From positions 1 through 56,359 of the forward strand of contig JBGAWJ010000003.1 of NCBI GenBank assembly GCA_044227605.1: a stretch of 56,359 nt of DNA. The letters run 5' to 3'. Under the pieces are notes generated by a model. The model saw only the letters and a program-made list of their open reading frames with translations. It ran no database searches and was not told the origin of the DNA. This DNA comes from JAEUKQ01 sp044227605. GTDB taxonomy: Bacteria; Pseudomonadota; Alphaproteobacteria; JAEUKQ01. The translations under genes and the position numbers were made by a program. Every line of letters begins with the position of its first letter. Within the stretch, counting starts at the first letter, position 1. This document shows positions 33,610-42,775 of this stretch, in pieces.

Positions 33610-33972
33610 TTACTCTTTAGGCCAGCTGGTTCTTGGAACCCGATTGCCTACCCCGTCAATATAAAACTCTTGATCTAACTTCATATCGGATTTGAAAACA
33701 TATCCTTGCAATTTCCACATTTGAACAGCGCCCGCATAAGTCGTCCAAGGGAAAATCCAATATTTGGCTTTGGCAAAATCTTCGGGTGTTTCAAGCAATT
33801 TGCCATTGCCATCGTAAAATACCACAGAGTCTCTGACGACTTCTGTTTGATAAAGTTCTAATTTATCATTCTTTAAAGCAGCAATAACTTTGTCCTCTGC
33901 AGGGGTTTGAGCCCCCGACATGTTTGCAGAGACAAATAAAAGGGCAATACCAAGGATCAACTGACGCATCAT
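33610..33972 (-). CDS. Exported protein of unknown function
   Basis: The 120-residue product has a clear signal peptide (MRQLILGIALLFVSANMSGA, cleavage before QTP) and a mixed alpha/beta mature part (DSVVFYDGNGKLLETPEDF, FYIDGVGNRVPRTSW). AAAGGA stands five bases before the first of two ATG codons. No family recognised and no cysteine in the mature part. It lies downstream of secA on the same strand but with a 100-bp gap and its own ribosome site. Confidence 0.7.
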   Translation of the reverse strand: MMRQLILGIALLFVSANMSGAQTPAEDKVIAALKNDKLELYQTEVVRDSVVFYDGNGKLLETPEDFAKAKYWIFPWTTYAGAVQMWKLQGYVFKSDMKLDQEFYIDGVGNRVPRTSWPKE

Positions 33973-34076
33973 AAAATTCCTTTAATGGATGGTAATATAA
34001 AACCTTGCGCCAAAGTATACAGCATCATTTAACTCGTAGCTATATTTTTCTGACAAAATAACCATCCGAGGAAATT

Positions 34077-36770
34077 TTAGATTTTCCCGTGGCACTGTTT
34101 AAATTTTTTGCCTGATCCGCAAGGGCAGAGAGAATTCCTGGGGGTTGCTTGCCAATTGGGCGGAAGTTTAGATGAAGAATTGGTTGGGCCTTGCAAATGA
34201 TTACTACCATTCGGCAGTTGGCGTTGGGGGCCAGGGTTGTTTCTATTGTCAGTCGCGCGATTGCGCGCTGCTGCCTGCGGTGAGGCTGCTGCTTGATCCG
34301 TGCGGATTTCCAAATGCGATAAAACTGCCGTCACTTGTTCGCGCAGTTTACCTAAGAAGCCCGAGAACATATCAAATGCTTCCCGTTTATATTCGTTTAA
34401 AGGATCACGTTGGCCGTACGCACGCAGGCCAATGCCTTGGCGCAGATGATCCAAGCTTAGCAAATGTTCTTTCCAGTTTTGGTCCAGCAATTGCAATAAA
34501 ATACTTTTTTCTGCAAATTGCAGCATTCCTGCACCGTATTTGCTTTCTTTTTCTTGCATTTTGACATTCGAGGCTTCGGTCAAGCGTTCCCCAATTTCAA
34601 CGGCCGTAATATCCTCTTTGGCCCATTCTTGTAGGGGCAAATCAAGGGCTAACAGGCGAATAGATTCTTCATGCAGGCCTTTGATATTCCATTCTTCCGC
34701 ATAAGATTTGGCGGGCAGGTAAGTGGCGGTCAAATCTTGGATAACCTGATGGCGCATATCAGCAACCATCTCGCGCACACTGGTGGTTTTCATCAAGTCG
34801 CGCCGCTGTTCATAAATGACTTTGCGTTGGTCATTCATGACATTATCGTAACGGAGCAGGTTTTTACGGATGTCAAAGTTCCTGGCTTCAACCTTTTCCT
34901 GGGCTTTCTCCAGGGCTTTGCTGACCCAAGGATGCGTGATAGCTTCCCCTTCCTTAAGCCCGAAGCGGACCAATAAAGCATCCAAACGCCCAGAGCCGAA
35001 GATACGCATTAAGTCATCTTCCAAAGACAGAAAAAACCGGGAAATCCCGGGGTCGCCCTGACGTCCAGAACGGCCACGCAACTGGTTATCAATCCGGCGG
35101 CTTTCATGGCGTTCGGTACCGATAATAAATAAGCCGCCCACATCCAGCACCTTTTTCCTGGCGGCTTCGATTTCCGCTTTAATTTTCTCAATTTTGCGCT
35201 TTTTCACGTCATCACTATCGCTATCAAGCACTTCTTTCCGGATGCGCATATCGAGATTGCCACCCAATTGGATATCAGTGCCGCGGCCTGCCATATTGGT
35301 GGCAATGGTGACGGCGCCTGGCGTGCCAGCCTGGGCGATAATTGCCGCTTCCTGTTCATGATAGCGGGCATTTAACACTTGATGGTCGATATGGCGGGCT
35401 TTTAAAAGCTGCGCGATTACTTCAGATTTTTCGATGCTGACGGTGCCGACCAAGACGGGCTGCTGTTTTTTCCGGCATTCCAAAATCAAATTGATGATGG
35501 ATTGATATTTTTCCTTGGCTGTCCGATAAACTTCATCTTGCTCATCTTTCCGTTGCATCGGGCGGTTGGTCGGAATAGCAATTACGTCTAAATTGTAAAT
35601 TTCGGCAAACTCCGATGCCTCTGTCATAGCGGTGCCGGTCATCCCGGATAATTTCGGATACAGGCGAAAGTAGTTTTGGAAGGTGATCGAGGCTAACGTT
35701 TGGTTCTCATTTTGAATAGGCACACCTTCTTTCGCTTCCAAGGCTTGGTGCAGCCCTTCCGAATAGCGCCGGCCTTCCATCATACGACCGGTAAATTCGT
35801 CGATGATGACAATTTTCTTATCTTTGACAATATAAGCGACATCACGCTCAAATAATTTATGGGCCCTTAAGGCTGCTTGGATATGATGCAATAAACCGAT
35901 ATTAGGTAAATCATATAATGACCCCTCTGACATCAACCCGCTTTGCCGCAACAAACCCTCAAATTTTTCAATGCCTTGGTCGGTTAAAGTGACTTGGCGC
36001 GCTTTTTCATCTTTCTCAAAATCGCCCTCTGCTAATTTTGGGACGAAAACGTTAATCTTGGTATATAGTTCTGAATTGTCTTCCGTTGGCCCCGAAATAA
36101 TCAAAGGGGTGCGGGCCTCATCAATCAAAATGCTATCAACTTCGTCCACAATCGCATAATTAAAATCCCGTTGCACCATGTCTTCCAAGCGGTATTTCAT
36201 ATTATCGCGCAGGTAATCAAAGCCCAATTCATTATTAGTGCCATAAGTGATATCACAGAGATAAGCGGCGCGGCGTTCATCGTCATTCAACCCATGCGTG
36301 ATCACACCAACCGTTAAACCCAAAAAGCGGTAAATCCGCCCCATCCATTCAGCGTCGCGTTTTGCCAAATAGTCATTGACGGTAACAATATGGACCCCTT
36401 TACCCGACAGCGCATTCAAATAGGCAGCTAAGGTGGATACAAGGGTTTTCCCTTCTCCCGTCTTCATTTCGGCAATCATGCTGCGATTTAAGACCATTCC
36501 GCCAATTAATTGCACGTCATAATGGCGTTGGCCCAAAATCCGTACGGCCGCTTCGCGGACGGTGGCAAAAGCATCTGGTAATATTGCGTCTAGCTTCTCC
36601 CCCTGCTTCAGCCGTTCTTTCAACCATGTTGTCCGCTGCGACAATTCCTGGTCAGATAGCTTTTTAACCGATGGCTCAAGCTGGTTAATCTGATTAACAG
36701 TTTTCCGCAAAGACTTTAAAAAACGATCGTTAGCGGAACCAAAAAGTTTTTTTAAAAGATTTATCGGCAT
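34077..36770 (-). CDS. secA: Preprotein translocase ATPase SecA
   Basis: SecA drives protein export through SecYEG. The 897-residue chain is complete: Walker A MKTGEGKTLVSTLAAYLNAL (about 103-122), the DEAD-like DEVDSILIDEARTPLIISG, VGTVSIEKSE, NMAGRGTDIQLGG, LRGRSGRQGDPG, and the C-terminal zinc motif CPCGSGKKFKQCHGKI for SecB and phospholipid contact. The start ATG at 36770 follows GAGG. It is divergent from argJ. In several alphaproteobacteria a peptidyl-prolyl isomerase gene lies between the two; none is seen here. Confidence 0.98.
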   Translation of the reverse strand: MPINLLKKLFGSANDRFLKSLRKTVNQINQLEPSVKKLSDQELSQRTTWLKERLKQGEKLDAILPDAFATVREAAVRILGQRHYDVQLIGGMVLNRSMIAEMKTGEGKTLVSTLAAYLNALSGKGVHIVTVNDYLAKRDAEWMGRIYRFLGLTVGVITHGLNDDERRAAYLCDITYGTNNELGFDYLRDNMKYRLEDMVQRDFNYAIVDEVDSILIDEARTPLIISGPTEDNSELYTKINVFVPKLAEGDFEKDEKARQVTLTDQGIEKFEGLLRQSGLMSEGSLYDLPNIGLLHHIQAALRAHKLFERDVAYIVKDKKIVIIDEFTGRMMEGRRYSEGLHQALEAKEGVPIQNENQTLASITFQNYFRLYPKLSGMTGTAMTEASEFAEIYNLDVIAIPTNRPMQRKDEQDEVYRTAKEKYQSIINLILECRKKQQPVLVGTVSIEKSEVIAQLLKARHIDHQVLNARYHEQEAAIIAQAGTPGAVTIATNMAGRGTDIQLGGNLDMRIRKEVLDSDSDDVKKRKIEKIKAEIEAARKKVLDVGGLFIIGTERHESRRIDNQLRGRSGRQGDPGISRFFLSLEDDLMRIFGSGRLDALLVRFGLKEGEAITHPWVSKALEKAQEKVEARNFDIRKNLLRYDNVMNDQRKVIYEQRRDLMKTTSVREMVADMRHQVIQDLTATYLPAKSYAEEWNIKGLHEESIRLLALDLPLQEWAKEDITAVEIGERLTEASNVKMQEKESKYGAGMLQFAEKSILLQLLDQNWKEHLLSLDHLRQGIGLRAYGQRDPLNEYKREAFDMFSGFLGKLREQVTAVLSHLEIRTDQAAASPQAAARNRATDNRNNPGPQRQLPNGSNHLQGPTNSSSKLPPNWQATPRNSLCPCGSGKKFKQCHGKI

Positions 36771-37124
36771 TTAATCCTCAATGAATCGCAGACCGGGGAC
36801 AACGACATCCGGTTGGCAAAATATAAACACGCCTGCCCCATATTACAAGGCGCATTTTTGCCCAATAAAAGTGTAGTTTTTCTAACCAATAGCGTCCCTT
36901 ACCTTATCATTGCTGATGGCAAGAAGGAAACAAAATTTTTCATCAATAGGGAAAGATACCGGAAAAAATGATGTTTGTGAGGGGTTGGAACCAAGAATTA
37001 AGCTTGTATGGAGGGGATATTGACAAGGGAATATCAGGACAGGTAGTTGACGGCATTCACCAAAGCACTTATTGAAATAAAAAACAACCAAAACTATCAT
37101 GTCATTTATTCACAGGATATGGTC
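36771..37124. other. Divergent non-coding gap between secA and argJ
   Basis: The gap must hold the promoters of secA (leftward) and argJ (rightward). I see no gene with a plausible start and composition on either strand. GGAGGGG at 37010-37016 looks like a ribosome site but no open frame follows it. The 3' part reads openly into argJ from a TTG at 37047, without a ribosome site. Confidence 0.5.
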
Positions 37125-38351
37125 ATGACTCATCCCTCACCCTTTACTCCCAAACAATTGGCAGTTTTGCCAGCGTTAAAAAATGTGCAAATTAGCACCA
37201 CCAATTGCGGCTTGAAATACAAAAACCGGGATGATTTGTGTTTAATGGTTTTCCCCGTTTCTAGCAATGTTGCTGGCGTTTTTACCAAATCCTTGACTGC
37301 TTCCGCCCCGGTGTTACGTTGCCGTCAGAACTTACCCCAAGGGACGGTGCGGGCGATCCTCATCAATGCTGGTAATTCCAATGCTTTCACAGGTAAGGCA
37401 GGGGAGGATGCGGTAACCAGGTGCCTGCAAGATGTTGCCCACCATGTGGGTTGTTCCCCTAATCAGGTTTTTATGGCCTCAACCGGGGTCATCGGCGAGC
37501 CTTTGAAAGATGATCTTATCCGTGGCAAAATTCCAACCCTCATGGCGCATTTGGGCGAAAATAATTGGCAGGCAGCAGCCCAAGCAATCATGACTACCGA
37601 TACATTTGCCAAAATGGTGACAAGGCAAGCCAAAATCGGCGGGACTACTGTCACGATCAATGCAATTGCCAAAGGTTCCGGGATGATTGCGCCGGATATG
37701 GCTACTATGCTGGCTTTTGTGGCGACAGATGCCTTGATTCCTGCGGTTATTTTGCAAAAACTTCTGAACCGGGCCGTTGACCAGTCCTTTAATTGCATCA
37801 CCGTTGATGGGGATACCTCGACCAGTGATAGCTTGATTGCTTGTGCAACTGGCGAAGCCCAGCATGAGGATGTCCAAGCCAATCCCAATCTTTTGGGTGA
37901 TTTTCGTCACCAATTTGATCAAGCCTTAATTGATTTAGCGTGTCAAGTGGCCAAAGACGGTGAGGGAATTAGCAAATTCATTACCATTCAGGTCAATGGT
38001 GCTGCTTCTAAAGCGGCCGCCCGTAAAATCGGCTTAACGATTGCCAATTCACCCTTGGTTAAAACCGCAATTGCGGGGCAAGATGCCAATTGGGGACGCA
38101 TTGTGGCGGCGGTTGGCCGGTCAGGACAAAAAGCCAACCGGGATAAATTATCCATTGCCATCGGTGGGGTGCAAATTGCCAAAGATGGGTTGCGGTTGCC
38201 GTACTATGATGAAACACCGGTTGCCCAGCATATGAAAGGCAAAGAAATAAATATTGAGGTTGATGTGGGGATCGGCACGGGCAAAGCGAAAGTTTGGACA
38301 TGCGATTTAACCCATGGGTATATTGATGTCAACGCCTCCTATCGTAGCTAG
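37125..38351 (+). CDS. argJ: Bifunctional ornithine acetyltransferase / N-acetylglutamate synthase
   Basis: ArgJ recycles the acetyl group in arginine biosynthesis. The autocleavage site is visible in KGSGMIAPDMATMLAF near residue 194, where the threonine of ATML becomes the nucleophile of the beta chain, and the family's NAGNSNAFTG and GNDANWGRI-type (here GQDANWGRIVAAVGRSG) blocks are present. I start at the ATG at 37125 (408 residues, normal for ArgJ) because AGGAT lies six to seven bases upstream; 37119 is possible and the TTG at 37047 is unlikely. It overlaps the next gene by 38 bases. Presence of argJ implies de novo arginine synthesis. Confidence 0.94.
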   Translation: MTHPSPFTPKQLAVLPALKNVQISTTNCGLKYKNRDDLCLMVFPVSSNVAGVFTKSLTASAPVLRCRQNLPQGTVRAILINAGNSNAFTGKAGEDAVTRCLQDVAHHVGCSPNQVFMASTGVIGEPLKDDLIRGKIPTLMAHLGENNWQAAAQAIMTTDTFAKMVTRQAKIGGTTVTINAIAKGSGMIAPDMATMLAFVATDALIPAVILQKLLNRAVDQSFNCITVDGDTSTSDSLIACATGEAQHEDVQANPNLLGDFRHQFDQALIDLACQVAKDGEGISKFITIQVNGAASKAAARKIGLTIANSPLVKTAIAGQDANWGRIVAAVGRSGQKANRDKLSIAIGGVQIAKDGLRLPYYDETPVAQHMKGKEINIEVDVGIGTGKAKVWTCDLTHGYIDVNASYRS

Positions 38352-39309
38352 CTTACTGGCTTGCCCTTTGCAGACCAATCGTCTGCAATTGCGGCAACTG
38401 CAGCGGGGTGACCAGGAGGCTGTTTACCGATTGGTCAATAATCCCGAAGTTTCCAAACAAACTGCCCGCATCCCTTATCCCTATACGATGGCAATGGCGG
38501 GCGAATGGATTGCTGCTATGCCAGAGCGGGTGAGGGAAGGGGAATATGTGTGGGTTATTATTGAAAAAAACAGCCAGCAATTGGTTGGATGCATCAGTTT
38601 TATTTGGGAATTTGCCCAAAAAGAAGCGGTGGTGGGGTATTGGCTGGGTCAGCCTTTTTGGGGCAAGGGATATATGAGTGAAGCATTGGCAGCGATTGTT
38701 GAACATGCTTTTATTTTTCTTCCCATCCAACAATTACAGGCCCATGTCCGCAAAGAAAATTTTTCATCAAAGCAGGTGCTGAAAAAAAATGGGTTCCAGC
38801 CGATTGGTTCCAAAGTGGAATATTTCCCCGTTCGCCAAGAAAATGTGGAATTAGATACGTATAGTTTAAGTCGGGATAATTGGTTCAAACGCCAAATATC
38901 ACCTATTCCTATCCTTTTGGTGGGGGCTGCCATTTTACTCAATGAAGGTCATCAGATTTTGTTGGCGCAACGCCCAGCGGGAAAAGCAATGGCGGGATTG
39001 TGGGAATTTCCAGGCGGTAAGATTAATCAGGGTGAAACGCCGGAACAAGCTGTCATCCGCGAATTATTTGAAGAATTGGATATCACGGTTAAGGAGGCAT
39101 GTTTAGCGCCTTTTACTTTTGCTTCCTATCGATATCGTTCCTTTCATTTGTTGATGCCGGTTTTTGTATGCAGACGTTGGCAAGGGGAGGTCAAAGGCAA
39201 GGAAGGACAACAGTTAAAATGGGTAGAAATCAATCAATTATCGCGCTATCCGATGCCACCTGCGGATATTCCCCTAATCGCCCCCATCCGGGATTTTTTG
39301 GGCAAGTGA
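38314..39309 (+). CDS. GNAT acetyltransferase-Nudix (MutT-like) fusion protein
   Basis: One continuous 331-residue frame joins two domains. Residues about 20-185 are a RimJ/RimL-type GNAT acetyltransferase (LQLRQLQRGDQEAVYRLVNN, GYWLGQPFWGKGYMSEAL with the acetyl-CoA loop, and KKNGFQPIG). Residues about 196-325 are a Nudix hydrolase (LLAQRPAGKAMAGLWEFPGG and the Nudix box GKINQGETPEQAVIRELFEE). The second half is the MutT form that hydrolyses 8-oxo-dGTP. In related genomes these are separate neighbouring genes after argJ. The ATG lies inside the argJ end, so translation is coupled. No stop or frameshift separates the domains. Confidence 0.9.
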   Translation: MGILMSTPPIVASLLACPLQTNRLQLRQLQRGDQEAVYRLVNNPEVSKQTARIPYPYTMAMAGEWIAAMPERVREGEYVWVIIEKNSQQLVGCISFIWEFAQKEAVVGYWLGQPFWGKGYMSEALAAIVEHAFIFLPIQQLQAHVRKENFSSKQVLKKNGFQPIGSKVEYFPVRQENVELDTYSLSRDNWFKRQISPIPILLVGAAILLNEGHQILLAQRPAGKAMAGLWEFPGGKINQGETPEQAVIRELFEELDITVKEACLAPFTFASYRYRSFHLLMPVFVCRRWQGEVKGKEGQQLKWVEINQLSRYPMPPADIPLIAPIRDFLGK

Positions 39310-39404
39310 TTGCGGCGGCAGTCCACTTGATATCTAGCCAGAATCACTTTACGCTAAGCCCAAGAAAATTTTAATAAATAGGTTCTTTTTTAAGGGCAGC
39401 TAGA

Positions 39405-40751
39405 ATGAGAATAATCCTATTTCTTTGGGCAATCTTTTTTCTGCCGACCACTTTAGTCGCACAAAATCCAATCATATCCGCCGAAGGTGGCTGGCAATTG
39501 CAGGAAATCCCTGTTATGCAACCTTCACCTGCCCTAATCCAGCAAAATTATTTATATTCCTCGCGTTGTATCGGCGGGTCATTTCCAGATCAAGGATACT
39601 GGCTTTATTGTGAGGCATCCGACCAAGACAAATATAGTGTTGAAGGCAAAGAAAAGAATTGGTTGGGATTAGAGGGATGTGATGTTGGCCAGGTCTATTA
39701 TCCTGCCTTAGATAATCAAATTCCTTTAGCCGGATTAAGAAATTGCCAATTGCTGGTTGCTAAAATCGATCCTGCTAGTGATGCAGATAAACAGATGGCT
39801 CTGCTTCAATTAATGGACAAAGAAGGTCGTGTCATATGGTCTTATGACCATTCGATTCTTTTAGAAAAACTTATTCCAGGGGGTGATATCTACCCTACCG
39901 TGCCGTATCGCGATTTAATGGTAGAGAATCAGGCCGGGTACTTGTTGTTTGATGGGGAATATGTAGTTCAGGTAGACGTACAGGGAAAATCTATATGGAA
40001 AACCCCGATTTCAGAAATCATCCAAGGGGACAGTAAACAATTCCCGAAAGTCGAGGTCACCTCCGAACGTTATCGTCCACGAATTCTGTCAAATGAGCAG
40101 GGGTCTTATGTGGCAGTGCCTATTGTTCTTGATTCTGAAATATATCCCAAGATGTTCGTTTATCAAATCGGTCCCCAGCAACAAAAATTCCACCCAGTAT
40201 TTAATAGTTCAGTATTTGAGAAAAATGACCGCAGTTTGAATGCGCAAACACAAAGGTCTTGGTCATATGAACCCCTTATTTTAGGGAATGGGGAGTTGGC
40301 AATTATATTTTCTGGCGATAGCTCATTAGGATTATTGAAATTTAATTCTTTAGTGAAGGATTGGCGGATATGGTGGCAGCAAGGAAGGTCTAACGACCAA
40401 GAAATTTTGTCAACTATCCAAACTCCAATCAGTCAAGTGATTTTAGCCCATGTTTCCCCGGTTCACAGTTTGGCGGATTACTATGACGATCCTGAGGGAA
40501 TAAAGAGCGTATCCCAAGTTATGATGGATTATACTATCCGCCTCATTAATATAGCAGATGATGGAGTATTCGAAGGAGAAAGCGAATTTTTGTTAGAACG
40601 TGATTTAACCATCACCGCATCCACCACTCAACCCATTGGTTACTTAGCTTATATGCCTTTAGAAGGGGTGCGGGTGATGATGAATGTGGCACCTGATTAT
40701 TGGCGTGATTGGCAGTTTTTCAAGTTGAAAGAAATAATCCCGTCGGAATGA
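39405..40751 (+). CDS. Exported protein of unknown function
   Basis: The 448-residue product has a signal peptide (MRIILFLWAIFFLPTTLVA, cleavage before QNP) and a long beta-rich mature chain with blade-like repeats such as LLFDGEYVVQVDVQGKSIWK and LQLMDKEGRVIWSYDHS. These have the alternation expected of a propeller, but I cannot assign a family. Several cysteines (SRCIGGS, YCEAS, LEGCDVG, RNCQL) lie in the first hundred residues of the mature part. AAGGG lies nine bases before the ATG. It converges on the methyltransferase gene. Confidence 0.75.
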   Translation: MRIILFLWAIFFLPTTLVAQNPIISAEGGWQLQEIPVMQPSPALIQQNYLYSSRCIGGSFPDQGYWLYCEASDQDKYSVEGKEKNWLGLEGCDVGQVYYPALDNQIPLAGLRNCQLLVAKIDPASDADKQMALLQLMDKEGRVIWSYDHSILLEKLIPGGDIYPTVPYRDLMVENQAGYLLFDGEYVVQVDVQGKSIWKTPISEIIQGDSKQFPKVEVTSERYRPRILSNEQGSYVAVPIVLDSEIYPKMFVYQIGPQQQKFHPVFNSSVFEKNDRSLNAQTQRSWSYEPLILGNGELAIIFSGDSSLGLLKFNSLVKDWRIWWQQGRSNDQEILSTIQTPISQVILAHVSPVHSLADYYDDPEGIKSVSQVMMDYTIRLINIADDGVFEGESEFLLERDLTITASTTQPIGYLAYMPLEGVRVMMNVAPDYWRDWQFFKLKEIIPSE

Positions 40752-40846
40752 AATAGGTTTTTAGGTTTCTTTACTATTATGGATGAATCTGAAACAGGAT
40801 CAGTTACTAATATTTACATCCTGGCCTTCAACTGCGCAGATGGAAA

Positions 40847-41764
40847 TCAAGGGGTTTTGTCACCCGCTTTGTATTCTTGGCTGCCTAAAGCATCGGCCAG
40901 GCGTACTTTGGCACTACCGCGCTTCAAGGCTTGCTGTTGGGATGGGTGGGGTGCCCAACCACACAGGTAAATGATTTCAAAGCTGGCGGTGATTTTATTA
41001 TCGCTTGTTTTATATCGTTCCTGATAAAGCTGGGCGGCCTTGGCAAATAACAGGCGCGGCGGTACTTTCCGCTGGCGTTCTTTCAAGATATTGCTTTCGC
41101 CCATGCCTTGGATATCTTTCAAAAGTTCCCGCATATTGCTATAGGTTACTGTCACGATTTCATGGTCAATGACCGGCAGGGCAAAATCCGCCCGCTGCAT
41201 TAAGGCGGCCATATCCTGCAGGCTTACAAAGGGTGAAACCCGCGGGCTGACGCCATTCGTTAGTTCTAGTTCCGCCTCCATCAACACTTGCCGTAATTCA
41301 CGGAGTGTTTCTCCGCCGAACAAACATCCCAAGAAAAGCCCATCCGGTTGCAGGCAGTGGCGAATTTGGGCCAAGTAACCGGGCAAATCATTCACCCAAT
41401 GCAGATATAAATTGCTGATGGCCAAATCAAAATAATTCGGCTGGAAAGGAAGGGTTTCGTCACCAACCACTTTGCCCCGCAAAAAATCATCCGGTGATAA
41501 AAGCGTTAAGGCGGATTGTAGCATGGCCTCTGCAGAATCTATCAGGGTTAGGCGCTGCTGCGGATATTTTTGCCGCAGCATCTTGCTTAAATAGCCGCCT
41601 CGGCAGCCAATTTCCAGGATATGGTGGAAGGACCTTGTAAAATCATCCAGACGTTCCATCAGCAAATCCGCTTGATGGCGAAATAAAAAATCATGTTTGT
41701 AGCCATTGGTGGCAACGCGGTTACGGTGCAGTTCTAGCAAATGGCGATCGAAAACCTCAATCAT
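40847..41764 (-). CDS. NDUFAF5-like SAM-dependent methyltransferase
   Basis: The 305-residue protein has a class I methyltransferase fold: ILEIGCRGGYLSKML (motif I, about 49-63), TLIDSAEAML with the acidic residue of motif II, and SNLYLHWVNDLPGYLAQI. The segment GGETLRELRQVLMEAELELT with NGVSPRVSPF is characteristic of the NDUFAF5/BioC-like group. Mitochondrial NDUFAF5 assists complex I assembly by hydroxylating an arginine of NDUFS7, whereas bacterial BioC methylates malonyl-ACP; this protein looks closer to NDUFAF5. It is divergent from glyQ. Confidence 0.83.
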   Translation of the reverse strand: MIEVFDRHLLELHRNRVATNGYKHDFLFRHQADLLMERLDDFTRSFHHILEIGCRGGYLSKMLRQKYPQQRLTLIDSAEAMLQSALTLLSPDDFLRGKVVGDETLPFQPNYFDLAISNLYLHWVNDLPGYLAQIRHCLQPDGLFLGCLFGGETLRELRQVLMEAELELTNGVSPRVSPFVSLQDMAALMQRADFALPVIDHEIVTVTYSNMRELLKDIQGMGESNILKERQRKVPPRLLFAKAAQLYQERYKTSDNKITASFEIIYLCGWAPHPSQQQALKRGSAKVRLADALGSQEYKAGDKTP

Positions 41765-41875
41765 GATTATGCTGCAAATCCCTTATCCTTCTTATAAAAC
41801 ATGGAAACGCTTCATCCGGTGCTTGATTATCTAAACATCAATCGTTAGTCTTGATCATCGCAAAAAAAGGATAAC

Positions 41876-42775
41876 ATGTCTATGGCGGCACCCAATAAAG
41901 AAAACTGTTTTCAAGCGCTAATTTTCAAATTACAGCAATTTTGGGCCAATCAAGGTTGTGTGATTTTACAGCCCTATGATGTGGAGATGGGGGCCGGTAC
42001 ATTCCACCCGGCCACCACCTTGCGGGCTTTGGGTAAAAAGCCCTGGAAAGCGGCTTATGTACAACCATCGCGTCGACCAACCGATGGCCGGTACGGCGAA
42101 AACCCCAACCGGCTGCAGCATTACTACCAATTCCAGGTGATTTTAAAGCCATCTCCCGCCAATAGCCAGGAATTGTATTTGCAAAGTTTGCAAGCCTTGG
42201 GCATTGACCTTCTGAAACATGATATCCGCTTTGTCGAGGATGATTGGGAAAGCCCAACTTTGGGGGCGTGGGGGTTGGGTTGGGAAGTGTGGCTGGATGG
42301 GATGGAGGTTTCCCAATATACCTATTTTCAGCAGGTAGGGGGGATTGATTGTGATCCATCCTCAACCGAGCTAACTTACGGCCTGGAGCGTTTGGCCATG
42401 TATGTGCAAGGCATTGAAAATGTCTATCAGCTGGATTGGAATGGGGTGACGGGAGCAGGCAACATCACCTACGGTGACGTTTATCTGCAAAATGAACGCG
42501 AGTTTTCCGCCTATAATTTTGAACAGGCCGATACCAAACGCCTGTTCCAGCATTTCCAAGATGCCGAAGCCAATTGCCAACAGCTTTTAAAATTACCAAA
42601 GCCACTGGCTCTGCCAGCCTATGACCATTGCCTGAAGGCCAGCCATTTATTTAATTTATTAGATGCGCGCGGGGTGATTTCGGTGGCGGAACGCCAGGCC
42701 TATATTGGGCGGGTGCGCACTTTAGCCAAGGGTTGTTGTGAAGCCTGGTTAAATAGTCAAGGGGAGGGTAAATAG
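41876..42775 (+). CDS. glyQ: Glycyl-tRNA synthetase alpha subunit
   Basis: The catalytic subunit of the bacterial alpha2beta2 GlyRS. Seen are FWANQGCVILQPYDVEMGAGTF, the class II YVQPSRRPTDGRYGENPNR block, DDWESPTLGAWGLGWEVW and QVGGIDCDPSSTELTYGLER. At 299 residues it has normal length. AAGGA lies six bases before the ATG. Its stop directly abuts the glyS ATG. Confidence 0.98.
   Translation: MSMAAPNKENCFQALIFKLQQFWANQGCVILQPYDVEMGAGTFHPATTLRALGKKPWKAAYVQPSRRPTDGRYGENPNRLQHYYQFQVILKPSPANSQELYLQSLQALGIDLLKHDIRFVEDDWESPTLGAWGLGWEVWLDGMEVSQYTYFQQVGGIDCDPSSTELTYGLERLAMYVQGIENVYQLDWNGVTGAGNITYGDVYLQNEREFSAYNFEQADTKRLFQHFQDAEANCQQLLKLPKPLALPAYDHCLKASHLFNLLDARGVISVAERQAYIGRVRTLAKGCCEAWLNSQGEGK

Noticed and set aside
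36882..37100. Minus-strand 72-codon frame between secA and argJ
   Set aside because: No ribosome site, composition not protein-like, and it opposes the argJ leader.
37047..37124. Longer argJ reading from TTG 37047
   Set aside because: Adds 26 residues not found in the family and has no ribosome site; the ATG at 37125 has one.
39099..39374. Frame of 91 codons overlapping the Nudix domain
   Set aside because: It is an alternative frame of the GNAT-Nudix gene, whose motifs are clear.
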